Below, piece after piece: positions 12,675 to 20,158 of a stretch of 20,158 nucleotides of DNA. Position numbers and translations under genes: made by a program. The number at the start of each line of letters is the position of its first letter. Positions within the stretch are counted from its first letter, which is position 1. Location of the stretch: contig CAZIUL010000072.1 in the NCBI GenBank assembly GCA_964542475.1, forward strand, positions 1 to 20,158. Direction: 5' to 3'. The DNA is from CAZIUL01 sp964542475. GTDB lineage: Bacteria; Planctomycetota; B15-G4; CAYZWU01. The notes below the pieces were generated by a model. It was given only the letters and a program-made list of their open reading frames with translations, was not told the DNA's origin and did no database searches.

Positions 12675-14351
12675 TCAACCGAGGATGTTATTCTCCAGGT
12701 AAGCCCCGAGCGTTATTCTGTCGTCGAGCAGAGTGTGCGCGAACTCGTCAAGGCCTGAGAGCGGTGCTTTCTTTTCCAGCTCCTGGAAAGCCTCGCTCCC
12801 GCATGCGCCGAGCACTAACCTTTTCAGCCGCGCCGCGCACCTCGATGCCGCTTCTACCGCGTAGATTCGAGCGCAGAGGTTGTTGAAGTCGGACGGATCT
12901 TCTTCTTCCATCCGGGATACCGCACATGAATAGGCGTGCGCGGTTTCGAGGTCGATCTGCACATCCGCCAGGATGAACCGGTTGTACTGGTCCGAGGTTA
13001 TCTTCCCTTCGCCTCTGGATGTCGCGTAATCCAGGTAGGCGTCAAAGGTCCGCCTGAGCTCGGCAGTGCATGCGGCACCGCACACGGGAGAGCGCGCCTG
13101 CGCCTCTTCAGCCTCTGCAAGCGGCCTTTCGATCCATCCGCCCTTGCCGAACTCCTTGATGAGCTGGAGCGAGATCTGTTCGCGCTGTATCTGGTTGGTT
13201 CCCTCGAATATCTCGAAGATCTTGAAATCCCTCACCAGCTTCGGAAACGGTGTCTCGTTCATGTACCCGTAACCGCCGGTGGCCTGGAGCGCGTCCAGCG
13301 TGACCCTGCCCGCTTCCGAGCCGGCGACCTTTGCAATACCGCTCAACCCGGTGATATCTTTCTTGGCTCCTCCCTTGCTGATGTTGTCTATGCGGCGGGA
13401 TACATCCAGGACCACTGCCCGCGCACCCTCGACCGTGATTACCATGTCAACAAACATCTCCTGGAGAGCGCGGAACCCGATTATCGGTCCCCCGAACTGA
13501 ATGCGCTCGTGAGCGTACTTGTGCGCCTCTTCCATGGCAGCCCGCGCGATGCCCACTCCGATGATCCCGATCATCGGCCTCGTGGCGTCGAAGGTGCCCA
13601 TGGTGTGCAGGAACCCGCGGCCTTCTTTCCCGCCGATCAGGTTTTCGGCCGGGATCTCGAACCCGTCGAAGATGATCTCCCGTGTCTCGGACGCGTTGAT
13701 CCCCATCTTGTCGAACTTCTCGGGGAACTGTATCGTGTCAGGCGGGTTCTCGGGATCTATGTCGAACACGAAGCCCGATACCCCTCTCGGCCCGCGGCTC
13801 TTGTCCGTGGATGCGAACACGGTGTAGATGCTCGCTACTCCGGCGTTCGTGATGTATGTCTTCTGGCCCTTTAGCGAATAGGCCGACCCGTCCTTTGTTT
13901 TCACGGCTGTTGTTTTCACGCCGGCCGCATCGCTCCCAGCGTCCGGCTCGGTCAAGGCAAACGCGGCGATTTCGCCCCGCACGATGCGCGGCAGAAAACG
14001 CTTTTTCTGATCATCGGTACCGAAGTAAAGCACAGGATCGATGCCGAGGAAGGTTGCCCCCAAGGAGGTGGCAGCGCCGGAACAGCCCCTGCCGATCTCC
14101 TCGATGACGAGCCCCACATCGAAAAGCCCCGCACCGAACCCCTCGTACTCCTCGTCGATAATGATTGAGGTGAAGCCCATCTCGACCATGTCCTTGTAGA
14201 AAGCGTGCGGAAACACCCTCTCCTTGTCGAGTTCCTCCCTCCTGGGTATCAGCTTTTCATTCACGTAGTCTGCAATGGTTTCCCGTAGGATCTCCTGGTC
14301 CTCGTCCAGCTCAAACATCAGGCGAAGCGATTCCTTCCTGCTCCTGGCCAT
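12675..14351 (-). CDS. Acyl-CoA dehydrogenase with C-terminal extension
   Basis: FAD-dependent enzyme of 558 residues that oxidises an acyl-CoA to the 2-enoyl-CoA. The N-terminal helical domain, central beta domain (FALTEPDAGSDAAG, then GQKTYITNA) and C-terminal helical domain are in the normal order. The catalytic base is Glu383 in IFEGTNQIQRE, and QATGGYGY is also present. Ordinary family members have about 380 residues. Here some 150 extra mostly helical residues follow, as in long-type bacterial dehydrogenases. ATG 14351 is chosen because GGGAGG lies 7 bases upstream; a TTG at 14357 is in the way of that site. No electron-transfer flavoprotein or other beta-oxidation gene is adjacent. tRNA-Val lies 110 bases upstream on the same strand and might share transcription. 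Substrate length is unknown. Confidence 0.92.
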   Translation of the reverse strand: MARSRKESLRLMFELDEDQEILRETIADYVNEKLIPRREELDKERVFPHAFYKDMVEMGFTSIIIDEEYEGFGAGLFDVGLVIEEIGRGCSGAATSLGATFLGIDPVLYFGTDDQKKRFLPRIVRGEIAAFALTEPDAGSDAAGVKTTAVKTKDGSAYSLKGQKTYITNAGVASIYTVFASTDKSRGPRGVSGFVFDIDPENPPDTIQFPEKFDKMGINASETREIIFDGFEIPAENLIGGKEGRGFLHTMGTFDATRPMIGIIGVGIARAAMEEAHKYAHERIQFGGPIIGFRALQEMFVDMVITVEGARAVVLDVSRRIDNISKGGAKKDITGLSGIAKVAGSEAGRVTLDALQATGGYGYMNETPFPKLVRDFKIFEIFEGTNQIQREQISLQLIKEFGKGGWIERPLAEAEEAQARSPVCGAACTAELRRTFDAYLDYATSRGEGKITSDQYNRFILADVQIDLETAHAYSCAVSRMEEEDPSDFNNLCARIYAVEAASRCAARLKRLVLGACGSEAFQELEKKAPLSGLDEFAHTLLDDRITLGAYLENNILG

Positions 14352-14460
14352 CTCCAATCCTCCCAGACTGTGTGGGGTCCCGGCCTCGAAACATTGCTTT
14401 CAGCTTCCGGCCGGTCCTGTTTATCCAGTGATCCGCTGAGCCCTGGTAAGGGCAAAAAAA

Positions 14461-14537
14461 TGGTGGGCGATACTGGACTTGAACCAGTGACCCCCAGCTT
14501 GTCGAGCTGGTGCTCTAGCCAACTGAGCTAATCGCCC
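14461..14537 (-). tRNA. tRNA-Val (anticodon GAC)
   Basis: A 77-base cloverleaf on the minus strand with encoded CCA (14463-14461). The acceptor GGGCGAT pairs with ATCGCCC, the D arm contains TAGCTCAGTTGGCTAGAGC, and the anticodon stem CCAGC/GCTGG encloses TCGACAA with anticodon GAC. The T arm contains GGTTCAAGTCC. It reads GUC and GUU valine codons. A hairpin GCCCTTACCAGGGC follows a T run just after the CCA, an order unlike a normal intrinsic terminator. Confidence 0.95.
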
Positions 14538-14601
14538 ACTTTGCCGGCATGACCACCCTATTCAAAGGATGCTGCAAGCCAAGCGTAGATGAAAGGGTAA
14601 A

Positions 14602-14628
14602 ACTATACAGGCCAAAGCACGAGGTCAA
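14602..14628 (-). promoter_or_regulatory. Likely promoter of tRNA-Val
   Basis: On the minus strand TTGACC (14628-14623) and TATAGT (14607-14602) are both close to consensus but have a 15-bp spacer, shorter than ideal. Transcription would begin near 14595, about 58 bases before the tRNA. The MITE-like copy 2 ends only 18 bp upstream of the -35 box. Confidence 0.5.
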
Positions 14629-14646
14629 GAGATAATTTTGTGCTTG

Positions 14647-14818
14647 CCCGCATATTTCATCCTCTTCTGCTGCTGCACCGTAACCTGCGCTGTGGCTGCG
14701 TTTCATGCCAGGAGACGATCCTCAACCTGTAGGAACAGGCCTGCGGTCGTCTCCTGGCATGCGCCTTGCTACAGCACAGCATACGGCACCTCGCGACGAA
14801 GAGTATGAAATAAGCGGG
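14647..14818 (+). mobile_element. MITE-like palindromic element, copy 2
   Basis: 172-bp copy in the same orientation as copy 1 and closely similar to it, lying in the 305-base gap between tRNA-Val and the glycosyltransferase. The termini are CCCGCATATTTCAT and ATGAAATAAGCGGG. The central stem is CCAGGAGACGA/TCGTCTCCTGG with the apical loop changed to AGGA. The flanking bases are CTTG (14643-14646) and CTGG (14819-14822), a 3-of-4 match to a target duplication. It ends 24 bases beyond the glycosyltransferase stop and could act as that gene's transcript end. Confidence 0.8.
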
Positions 14819-14842
14819 CTGGAAACAAAAGGACAGATTTGG

Positions 14843-15994
14843 TTATGGAGATAAAACACCCTGACCGGCTGCAAGCTCCATGCATCTCTCTTCGATTCGA
14901 GCGGCAGTCCGGTTCCAGGTCCATTTCTCACGGATCTTTGAGCTTTCGGACACGGCGCGTTCCTTTGCAGCAGCAGGATCTTTTGCCACTTGGATCATCA
15001 GCTCCATCAGCTTTTCCTTGTCCGGCTCCAGCACCCACGCGGGCCTCACGGTTTTCATGGGCAGCGGGATTTCCCTGCGGACCGCCGGGATCGTAAGAGC
15101 GCTTTGTGCTTCCACGAAGTCGTCGCATGCACCGCCGGATGTCGTGATCACGGGCAGGCCGCATGCCATGGCTTCGATGACGGGCAGGCCGAAACCTTCG
15201 CCGCGGTACGGATGGACCAGGCAGGTGCACGCGCTGTACAGCCCGGGCATTTCGCTGTCATCCAGCTCTTCCCTGATCAGCCGTATTTCCGGTGCCTGCG
15301 CAAAGCCGGACAGCTTGTCAACAGCTTCGGTCAGGTTGTAGGTCTGGTAGAAGGTGTCCGACCCCACCTCCTTTACGACCAGTGCGACATCGTCATTTCT
15401 GGTGAACGCCTTGCAGAAGGCTGAAAGCACAAGGTCGATCCCTTTTCTCCAGATCGTTCCGCCGACGAAGAGGAACACAACCTTTTTGTCGGTTAGGGAT
15501 GCAAAGCGTTCGGGGCGCTCGACACCGGGATGAAACCGGAGAGGGTCAACGCCAAGCGGGATGATCTTGATCTTGTCCCGGGCAATGCCGTCCGCTTCGA
15601 ACCCGGCCGCGCAGTGTGACGAGTACGCCCACACCTCGTCGGCCTCTTTCTTGAAAAAGCCGGCGATCTCCTCGGGAAGACTTCCGTATTCCCAGCCCTG
15701 CATCACGACCCGCTTTGCGGCGCACGAACCGGCCGAGGTCGGCGGCCACTGGTGCCAGAGCCGGACGTCAGCGGGTCTGTCCGGATGCGAGAGATCGGCA
15801 GCGCGGACAAGCCCCGAGCACCGCGCCTGTTCTTTCCCTTTGAAACCGAGCGCATCATCGATGGGGCATATTCCAAGACGCACCCTTTCCCTTTCGAGAA
15901 GGGCTTTTGCGACCTCGCGGTTCACGTAAGCGGTTGAGCTCGTCACGGAGAACCGGCCTTCGATGAGTAGTCGTGGTTTTTTTTCGTGGATCAT
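14843..15994 (-). CDS. GT4-type glycosyltransferase
   Basis: 383-residue GT-B fold retaining glycosyltransferase, probably cytoplasmic and peripheral, acting in cell-surface polysaccharide or glycolipid assembly. The C-terminal half has the family signature: a nucleotide-sugar loop FLFVGGTIWRKGIDLVLSAF and the E-x7-E motif in YRGEGFGLPVIEAMACGLP. The N-terminal half shows MQGWEYG and IIPLGVDP, typical of the acceptor side and linker. ATG 15994 is chosen because GAGG lies 6 bases upstream; a TTG at 15997 is possible. The gene lies 75 bases after the cupin gene on the same strand. The donor and acceptor sugars are unknown. Confidence 0.88.
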   Translation of the reverse strand: MIHEKKPRLLIEGRFSVTSSTAYVNREVAKALLERERVRLGICPIDDALGFKGKEQARCSGLVRAADLSHPDRPADVRLWHQWPPTSAGSCAAKRVVMQGWEYGSLPEEIAGFFKKEADEVWAYSSHCAAGFEADGIARDKIKIIPLGVDPLRFHPGVERPERFASLTDKKVVFLFVGGTIWRKGIDLVLSAFCKAFTRNDDVALVVKEVGSDTFYQTYNLTEAVDKLSGFAQAPEIRLIREELDDSEMPGLYSACTCLVHPYRGEGFGLPVIEAMACGLPVITTSGGACDDFVEAQSALTIPAVRREIPLPMKTVRPAWVLEPDKEKLMELMIQVAKDPAAAKERAVSESSKIREKWTWNRTAARIEERCMELAAGQGVLSP

Positions 15995-16069
15995 CAAGCA
16001 CCTCGCTCCTTTTATCGGAAGAAAACGGGTGCGGTATGAAGCCGTTTATGGCCTGCACTGTTTTGCGGG

Positions 16070-16429
16070 CTACTCCTTGCCGCCCGATGGAGCGAACAGT
16101 ATGAGAAAGCGGCCCGGGCCCTGCACGCACATGAGGCCGTGGCTGGTGTCTGGGTAGAAATAGCACAGGTGGCCCGGCTCGAGGCGGCGAGTCTCGTTTC
16201 CGGGCAGAAGCACGTCGAACTCGCCTTTAATAATGAAAAAACTCTCGCTGATGTCGATCTTGTGCATCTCCACAAGCGTGCCTTCCTCAGCGTCCATGAG
16301 CGCCACGTTTTGAAGCCGGCTGTCCTCGGATGTCAAAAGGCGCCTGGCGAACAGACCCGGCCTGCTGGTGCTTATTGCATCCATATCCCCGCTTTTGCGG
16401 ATGAGCGGTTCTTGTCCCTTGTCAGTCAT
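16070..16429 (-). CDS. Small cupin-domain protein
   Basis: 119-residue single-domain beta-barrel protein. Cupin motif 1 is seen as GTLVEMHKIDISESFFIIKG and motif 2 as LEPGHLCYFYPDTSHG. Only one histidine is present in motif 1 (the second is replaced by Asp), so metal binding may be altered. ATG 16429 is chosen over 16459 because AAGGAG lies 6 bases before it and the longer form would overlap the rhomboid gene. It starts 13 bases after the rhomboid stop, so the two are probably co-transcribed. Small cupins of this kind may be enzymes or sugar-binding regulators; the role here is not determined. Confidence 0.8.
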   Translation of the reverse strand: MTDKGQEPLIRKSGDMDAISTSRPGLFARRLLTSEDSRLQNVALMDAEEGTLVEMHKIDISESFFIIKGEFDVLLPGNETRRLEPGHLCYFYPDTSHGLMCVQGPGRFLILFAPSGGKE

Positions 16430-16442
16430 CTGGATCTCCTTC

Positions 16443-17363
16443 CTACATCCGTTTTCCAAGGCCGCGGATCCGGCCTGACGACAGGTAACCCCATGCCATG
16501 CCGAGCCCGAGGCCGATGCCGTGCGCTGTGTTGGCTATGTGAGGGATGATACCAACCAGGCATATGAAAAACCAGACCGTCATGAACATGACTGTGCGCT
16601 TGTCGAGACGGAGTCCGGAGCCCGGATCGAACCTTCCCCTTATCCAGATGTAGCCGAGAAGCCCGTACACCACGCCGGACATGCCGCCGAAGTTCGGTCC
16701 TGAAACCCAGTACTGGCCCAGGTTCGAGAGTGCGCCGATAAAAAGAACCAACAGGATGAGTCTCAACCTGCCCTGCACTATCTCGACCAATCCGCCGAGG
16801 TCCTTCAGCCAGAGCATGTTGAACAGAATGTGAAGGAGCCCGAAGTGGATGAAGATGGGGGTGAACAGGCGCCACACCTGACCGGACATGATCTCAGGCA
16901 GGCCGAGTTTATAAAAGGAAAGGCCGGAGGGAGGTTCGTAAACCCTCGTGATCATCAGGTAGTCGAGGATATCCTTGGATGTTCCTAGCCTCGATAGAAG
17001 AGCGACGACAACGCTTACCCCGATCAGGACAAGTGTAAGCGGCATCCGGCCCGGCATCATAGATCTCTGCCATCCGGTCCGAACATCAACGTAGCGGGCG
17101 CGACTTTTTTTGCTTTTCTTTCGCTGTTCGGCTTTTATCCGGTCGGCAGCTCCCCGGGCAGCAATGAAATCCTCCGAATCCGGAGCTTCGATGTATTCGG
17201 CGAAGAGCTGCTTTGCTTCCTCGACCCGGTCTTCGGACAGAATCCAGATGACCCAGGTTCCGTCATCCCCCGCCTCGATCTCGTTTTCGATGCCCTTACC
17301 GAAAAGGTAGTCGCTGAAAACCCGGGCCCTTGATTCGTCATCTGTCCTGCAGATTGCGCGCAT
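16443..17363 (-). CDS. GlpG-type rhomboid intramembrane serine protease
   Basis: 306-residue inner-membrane protease that cuts transmembrane substrates. Residues 1-60 form the cytoplasmic rhomboid N-domain seen in GlpG, followed by a basic linker (RKKSKKSRARY). Six hydrophobic helices lie at about 107-295. The catalytic serine is Ser229 in GGMSG, the catalytic histidine is His281 in NTAHG, and the oxyanion residues are His178 and Asn182 in HILFN. The 47- and 52-residue spacings match E. coli GlpG closely (N154, S201, H254). The ATG at 17363 has a weak ribosome site. It lies upstream of, and probably in one transcript with, the cupin gene. The natural substrate is unknown. Confidence 0.9.
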   Translation of the reverse strand: MRAICRTDDESRARVFSDYLFGKGIENEIEAGDDGTWVIWILSEDRVEEAKQLFAEYIEAPDSEDFIAARGAADRIKAEQRKKSKKSRARYVDVRTGWQRSMMPGRMPLTLVLIGVSVVVALLSRLGTSKDILDYLMITRVYEPPSGLSFYKLGLPEIMSGQVWRLFTPIFIHFGLLHILFNMLWLKDLGGLVEIVQGRLRLILLVLFIGALSNLGQYWVSGPNFGGMSGVVYGLLGYIWIRGRFDPGSGLRLDKRTVMFMTVWFFICLVGIIPHIANTAHGIGLGLGMAWGYLSSGRIRGLGKRM

Positions 17364-17514
17364 GCCTGCTTCGATCCCTGTTTTTGTGCTGCGAACCCTG
17401 GTGTTTTAGTGAAGGTAAAAACGAGAAACTATGGTTCCTGCTTTTCCTGTTTGTTTTTCTTTAGCACTATTATCAGGGAAGGAAATGGTGTTGTCATTTT
17501 TTTTTGTCACTCCT

Positions 17515-19752
17515 CTACATGATCTCGTATATTCCCCCCCCCAGTCGGACTACCACACGGTTGCCCACGGACAGGTACTTGGCCAGGTGCTCATGCTCGG
17601 TCACGAGCTCGAAGTAGGCATCGCTGAGGAACTTCACCTTTGTCGTTTCCTCTCCCAGCTTGAAGGTGCTGTCGTACCAGATTCCGTTGACAAGGACGAA
17701 TGTTTTGCCGTGAAGCCGCTTGAGCGTCTTGCTGATGTTCAGTGCGCGGGCCAGGGCATCATCTTCTCCCAGGGCCTTGATGCCGCCGGGAAAGAAGCTT
17801 TTCAGCCTGCGCATCCGCTTGCTCGCCTCGAACGCGGCCGCACCGGTTGGCTCGCTCAGCCCCTCGCCCGCCTCTTCCAGCTCTTCGCCCACATCCTTTC
17901 TTTTTTTGCCCTCGATCATCCTCAGGGCCGTGGGGGTTGCCGGGCCTGCGGGGCCTTTGCTGTCCTCTACAACGAGAAGCGCCGTGTACGGGGTCACGAT
18001 CCCGAACTCGGTCGCAAGCGCCACTATCTCGTCAACGAGTTCCTTTTCAGGGCCCGACGGTTTGTGCCCGGCCTTGACATTGACTCCCTTGAGCCTCAAC
18101 TGGTCGAGAAGGTAGCCGACCTTTGTGAAGGCCCACAGCCTTGGTATGCTCTCGTGTTCCCTCGATATTTCCGGGAAAACCACCTCGTAGACGAACTCCA
18201 CCTGTTTTTCACGGACCTTGCCAAGCAGCCTGACAGCGGTGTGCCCCGATCCGGTGTAGCGGCCGTAGAGCGCGAGCTGGGATCCCTTGAAAAGATCGGG
18301 AAGCGTTGAAGGGTAGACATCGTACGTTTCGATTCCGTCGATCTTGATCTCGAGGTCAGACATCACAGGGTGGGCGATCTTGTCGTAGAAACCCGCGACC
18401 TTGAGCTCGATGCTTTCTTCCGGCCCCACATAGATCCTGTCACCCCTGTTCTCCTCCGCCAGCTTGTCGAGAAGGTGCGTGTTCACATCATGCCCGACCC
18501 CGAACACGAAAAGCCTGGTTCCCTCAGCCGCGCTCTTATGAGCGAACTCGACGAGTTCCCCCTCCTTTTGAATATCGCCCGCCGTGGGCTGGCCATCGGT
18601 CAGGAAGATGACAACGAACGGCCGGCTGGATTCCGGGTCGTTCATGGCCAGCGCGCTCTTGAGCGCTTCGTGAATGTTCGTGCCTCCCCTGGCATCCATC
18701 GCTTCCACGAACTCTATCGCCTCGACGCGGGTGTCGTTATCAACCGGCTGGAGCTTGTTGCGGAAGGTGCGCACCCCGGTGGAGAAGGACACGATGTTGA
18801 AACGGTCGTTTGCGTTTAGGCTGTTGATGCAGAACCTGAGCGCGCCCTTTGCCTGGTCGATTTTCCACGGTTTTTTTGCCGATGCTTTCATGCTTCCGGA
18901 TGTGTCGATCACGAACACCATGTCCTTGGGCATGATGTCGGCATCCTCCATCTCAAAGGCGGGGGCGATGAAAAGCGCGTAATAGCCGTCCTGTGTCTTC
19001 TGTTTCCTGGCGGCGAGCGCCGCGCCGAACGGCTTGTCCGACACTGTGCAGTACAGGATGAAATCTTTGTCCGGTGTCACATTTTTTGCTTCGAACCCGG
19101 CCTTTGCTTCATGGTCGCTCTTGCGCACCACGTCAACCGGGTGGGAGGGCGAGAATACCGATTTGATGGGGAGTACGCTCTTGATGTCCACATTGATCAC
19201 AACATCGTCGAGCGGGCTGGAGGAGAACTTTTCCGTGGACAAGGGATACCTGTATGTGATGAGCCCGGAATCGAGGTTGATCTTCTCGGAATATTCGATC
19301 TTTACCCTTTTTTCGCTCCTCGGTTCGATGGGGAAGATCCGGACCTTAAACATCTCGTCGCCCATGTACTCCAGGATCGCCGGGTCCTTCATCTTTCGCA
19401 CGATGTCGGTGTAGATCCGGTTCGCCTCGTCCCTTGCAAGGAGTTCCGCTTTAACCTCGATCCCATCGATCCACATGCTCATCCGTGAAACCGACGCCCC
19501 TTGGGGCAGGGGGAAGATGTAGGTCCCTTCGAGCCGCATGTTGTTGGGGTTCACGAAAACCTGGTCGATTTCTGTTGTGGCGATCCGGTCGTTTATGCGG
19601 ACATCCACGTGGTGGTACTTGACAGCCAGGGGAACCGGTTTTACATGCGGTCTCGGCGGGTGAACGATGATGAATCCGTCCGCATGAGCAAGAGCTGCCG
19701 CGGCTGAAATGAAAAACGAAACGAAGAGAAGTGATTTGATTGCCCTTTGCAT
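17515..19752 (-). CDS. Exported VIT and von Willebrand factor A domain protein
   Basis: 745-residue secreted or periplasmic protein related to inter-alpha-trypsin inhibitor heavy chains. A Sec signal peptide (about 1-24, ending AHA) is followed by a VIT domain (about 35-165, with VFVNPNNMRLEGTYIFPLP). A vWA domain then runs from about 278 to 445. Its metal-dependent adhesion site is visible: D283-T-S-G-S287, the threonine in GGTNIHEAL and the aspartate in FLTDGQPT. The remaining 300 residues are beta-rich with a Lys/Glu-rich linker (KKRKDVGEELEEAGEG). There is no LPXTG or PEP-CTERM sorting tail and no C-terminal anchor. ATG 19752 follows GGAG by 8 bases. It is followed 151 bases later by the rhomboid gene on the same strand. 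Adhesion or protein binding is the family role; the ligand is unknown. Confidence 0.9.
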   Translation of the reverse strand: MQRAIKSLLFVSFFISAAAALAHADGFIIVHPPRPHVKPVPLAVKYHHVDVRINDRIATTEIDQVFVNPNNMRLEGTYIFPLPQGASVSRMSMWIDGIEVKAELLARDEANRIYTDIVRKMKDPAILEYMGDEMFKVRIFPIEPRSEKRVKIEYSEKINLDSGLITYRYPLSTEKFSSSPLDDVVINVDIKSVLPIKSVFSPSHPVDVVRKSDHEAKAGFEAKNVTPDKDFILYCTVSDKPFGAALAARKQKTQDGYYALFIAPAFEMEDADIMPKDMVFVIDTSGSMKASAKKPWKIDQAKGALRFCINSLNANDRFNIVSFSTGVRTFRNKLQPVDNDTRVEAIEFVEAMDARGGTNIHEALKSALAMNDPESSRPFVVIFLTDGQPTAGDIQKEGELVEFAHKSAAEGTRLFVFGVGHDVNTHLLDKLAEENRGDRIYVGPEESIELKVAGFYDKIAHPVMSDLEIKIDGIETYDVYPSTLPDLFKGSQLALYGRYTGSGHTAVRLLGKVREKQVEFVYEVVFPEISREHESIPRLWAFTKVGYLLDQLRLKGVNVKAGHKPSGPEKELVDEIVALATEFGIVTPYTALLVVEDSKGPAGPATPTALRMIEGKKRKDVGEELEEAGEGLSEPTGAAAFEASKRMRRLKSFFPGGIKALGEDDALARALNISKTLKRLHGKTFVLVNGIWYDSTFKLGEETTKVKFLSDAYFELVTEHEHLAKYLSVGNRVVVRLGGGIYEIM

Positions 19753-19924
19753 GGGTCTGTCTCCGGATTACGGGGTCTTTCCACGGGCAGCAGGATGCCG
19801 GTGTTCCGATCGGACCGGTCTGCTGTCTGGGGTGTTTTTGATTGTTTTACGGATGCCGGGTTCCAACGGGAAGAAAAAAAACATTGTACTGAGCTCCGTG
19901 TGAACTTCTACTTGTGGTTCATAA

Positions 19925-20097
19925 CCCGCTTATTTCATACTCTTCGTCGCGAGATGCCGTAAACTGTGTTGTGGCAAGGCGCATGCCAGGAGACGACCGC
20001 AGGCCTGTTAATTACAGGCTGAGGATCGTCTCCTGACATGCAACGCAGCCACGGCACAGTTTACGGTGTCGCAGCAGATGAGTATGAAATATGCGGG
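19925..20097 (-). mobile_element. MITE-like palindromic element, copy 3
   Basis: 173-bp copy, inverted relative to copies 1 and 2. The termini are CCCGCTTATTTCAT and ATGAAATATGCGGG. The central stem CAGGAGACGA/TCGTCTCCTG is kept while the apical part reads CCTGT-TAATT-ACAGG. It is flanked by a perfect direct repeat ATAA (19921-19924 and 20098-20101). It lies 172 bases upstream of the VIT/vWA gene, and the bases between (19753-19924) hold a TCCGATCGGA palindrome (19805-19814) and no coding signal. Confidence 0.8.
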
Positions 20098-20157
20098 ATA
20101 AGGCGGGTCACTGCTGTCCAAGAACGACATGAAATAGCCGATCAGGTCTCGTAAACC
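20008..20157 (-). CDS. Possible 3' end of a gene running in from the right edge
   Basis: The minus-strand frame is open from the window edge to TAA 20010-20008. Its first residues read GLRDLIGYFMSFLDSSDPP, which resembles the amphipathic C-terminal helix of c-type cytochromes (R-D-L-x-x-Y-x-x-S-L), after which it enters the MITE-like element. If real, the element supplies the last 30 or so residues and the stop. Only 49 codons are visible, so chance is not excluded. Confidence 0.3.
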   Translation of the reverse strand, partial: GLRDLIGYFMSFLDSSDPPYPAYFILICCDTVNCAVAALHVRRRSSACN

Positions 20158-20158
20158 A

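Noticed and set aside
12936..13874. 312-codon plus-strand frame opposite the acyl-CoA dehydrogenase
   Set aside because: Antisense shadow of a clear acyl-CoA dehydrogenase, with low-complexity character.
14446..14459. GCCCTGGTAAGGGC hairpin next to a poly-A/T run after tRNA-Val
   Set aside because: On the tRNA strand the T run comes before the hairpin, which is the wrong order for an intrinsic terminator.
17398..17506. Short minus-strand frames (22-34 codons) between the VIT/vWA stop and the rhomboid gene
   Set aside because: The AGGAG is either fused to the GTG start or 12 bases from the ATG, and the peptides are Lys/Asn-rich from an A-run. Not supported.
12161..20097. Possibility that the three repeats form a CRISPR or phage-type array
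   Set aside because: The copies are 2.5 and 5 kb apart, in mixed orientation, with no short spacers or cas genes; the 4-bp flanking duplications fit transposition better.

Overview
The window looks like the chromosome of a Gram-negative bacterium, most likely a deltaproteobacterium (Desulfobacterota-like). The signs are a GlpG-type rhomboid, a lipobox lipoprotein, an IspH of the methylerythritol phosphate pathway, a long acyl-CoA dehydrogenase and a VIT/vWA exported protein. The lineage call is an inference from gene content, not a database match. Coding is dense and fairly GC-rich on both strands.

Left part (1-8557). A minus-strand gene for a secreted protein (128-1078) is interrupted by a single in-frame TGA and ends at a good intrinsic terminator. 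Divergent from it is a plus-strand operon. It holds a possible 46-residue leader ORF, a family 2 glycoside hydrolase that starts at a TTG overlapping the leader's stop, an M29-like metallo-aminopeptidase, and a lipoprotein of the sulfatase/alkaline phosphatase superfamily that lacks the formylglycine residue. This operon converges, eight bases apart, on a minus-strand gene that fuses IspH to a UbiA-like membrane prenyltransferase domain.

Middle (8558-12675). A 314-base intergenic region rich in palindromes contains two mutually exclusive hairpins. It is followed by a class I methyltransferase gene and by tRNA-Glu(TTC), which has a clear sigma-70-type promoter and an intrinsic terminator. Beyond the tRNA lies a patch that looks like a decayed insertion. 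It has paired TGCCCCACC repeats, a frameshifted relic of hypB (hydrogenase nickel insertion), and then an intact CPA2 cation:proton antiporter with an RCK domain.

Right part (12160-20158). All genes here are on the minus strand: a 558-residue acyl-CoA dehydrogenase, tRNA-Val(GAC), a GT4-type glycosyltransferase, a cupin, a rhomboid protease and a VIT/vWA protein. Three copies of a 172-174 bp, almost wholly palindromic, non-coding element are scattered among them. Each begins CCCGC(A/T)TATTTCAT and ends with the inverse. Two are flanked by perfect 4-bp direct repeats (CTAA and ATAA) and the third by an imperfect one (CTTG/CTGG), which is the signature of a miniature inverted-repeat transposable element (MITE). 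The last copy appears to supply the 3' end of a gene that enters from beyond the right edge.

The most distinctive items are the MITE-like family, the IspH-UbiA fusion, the hypB relic behind tRNA-Glu, and the alternative-hairpin leader at 8673-8748. No CRISPR array, prophage gene, recognisable defence system or transposase gene was seen.
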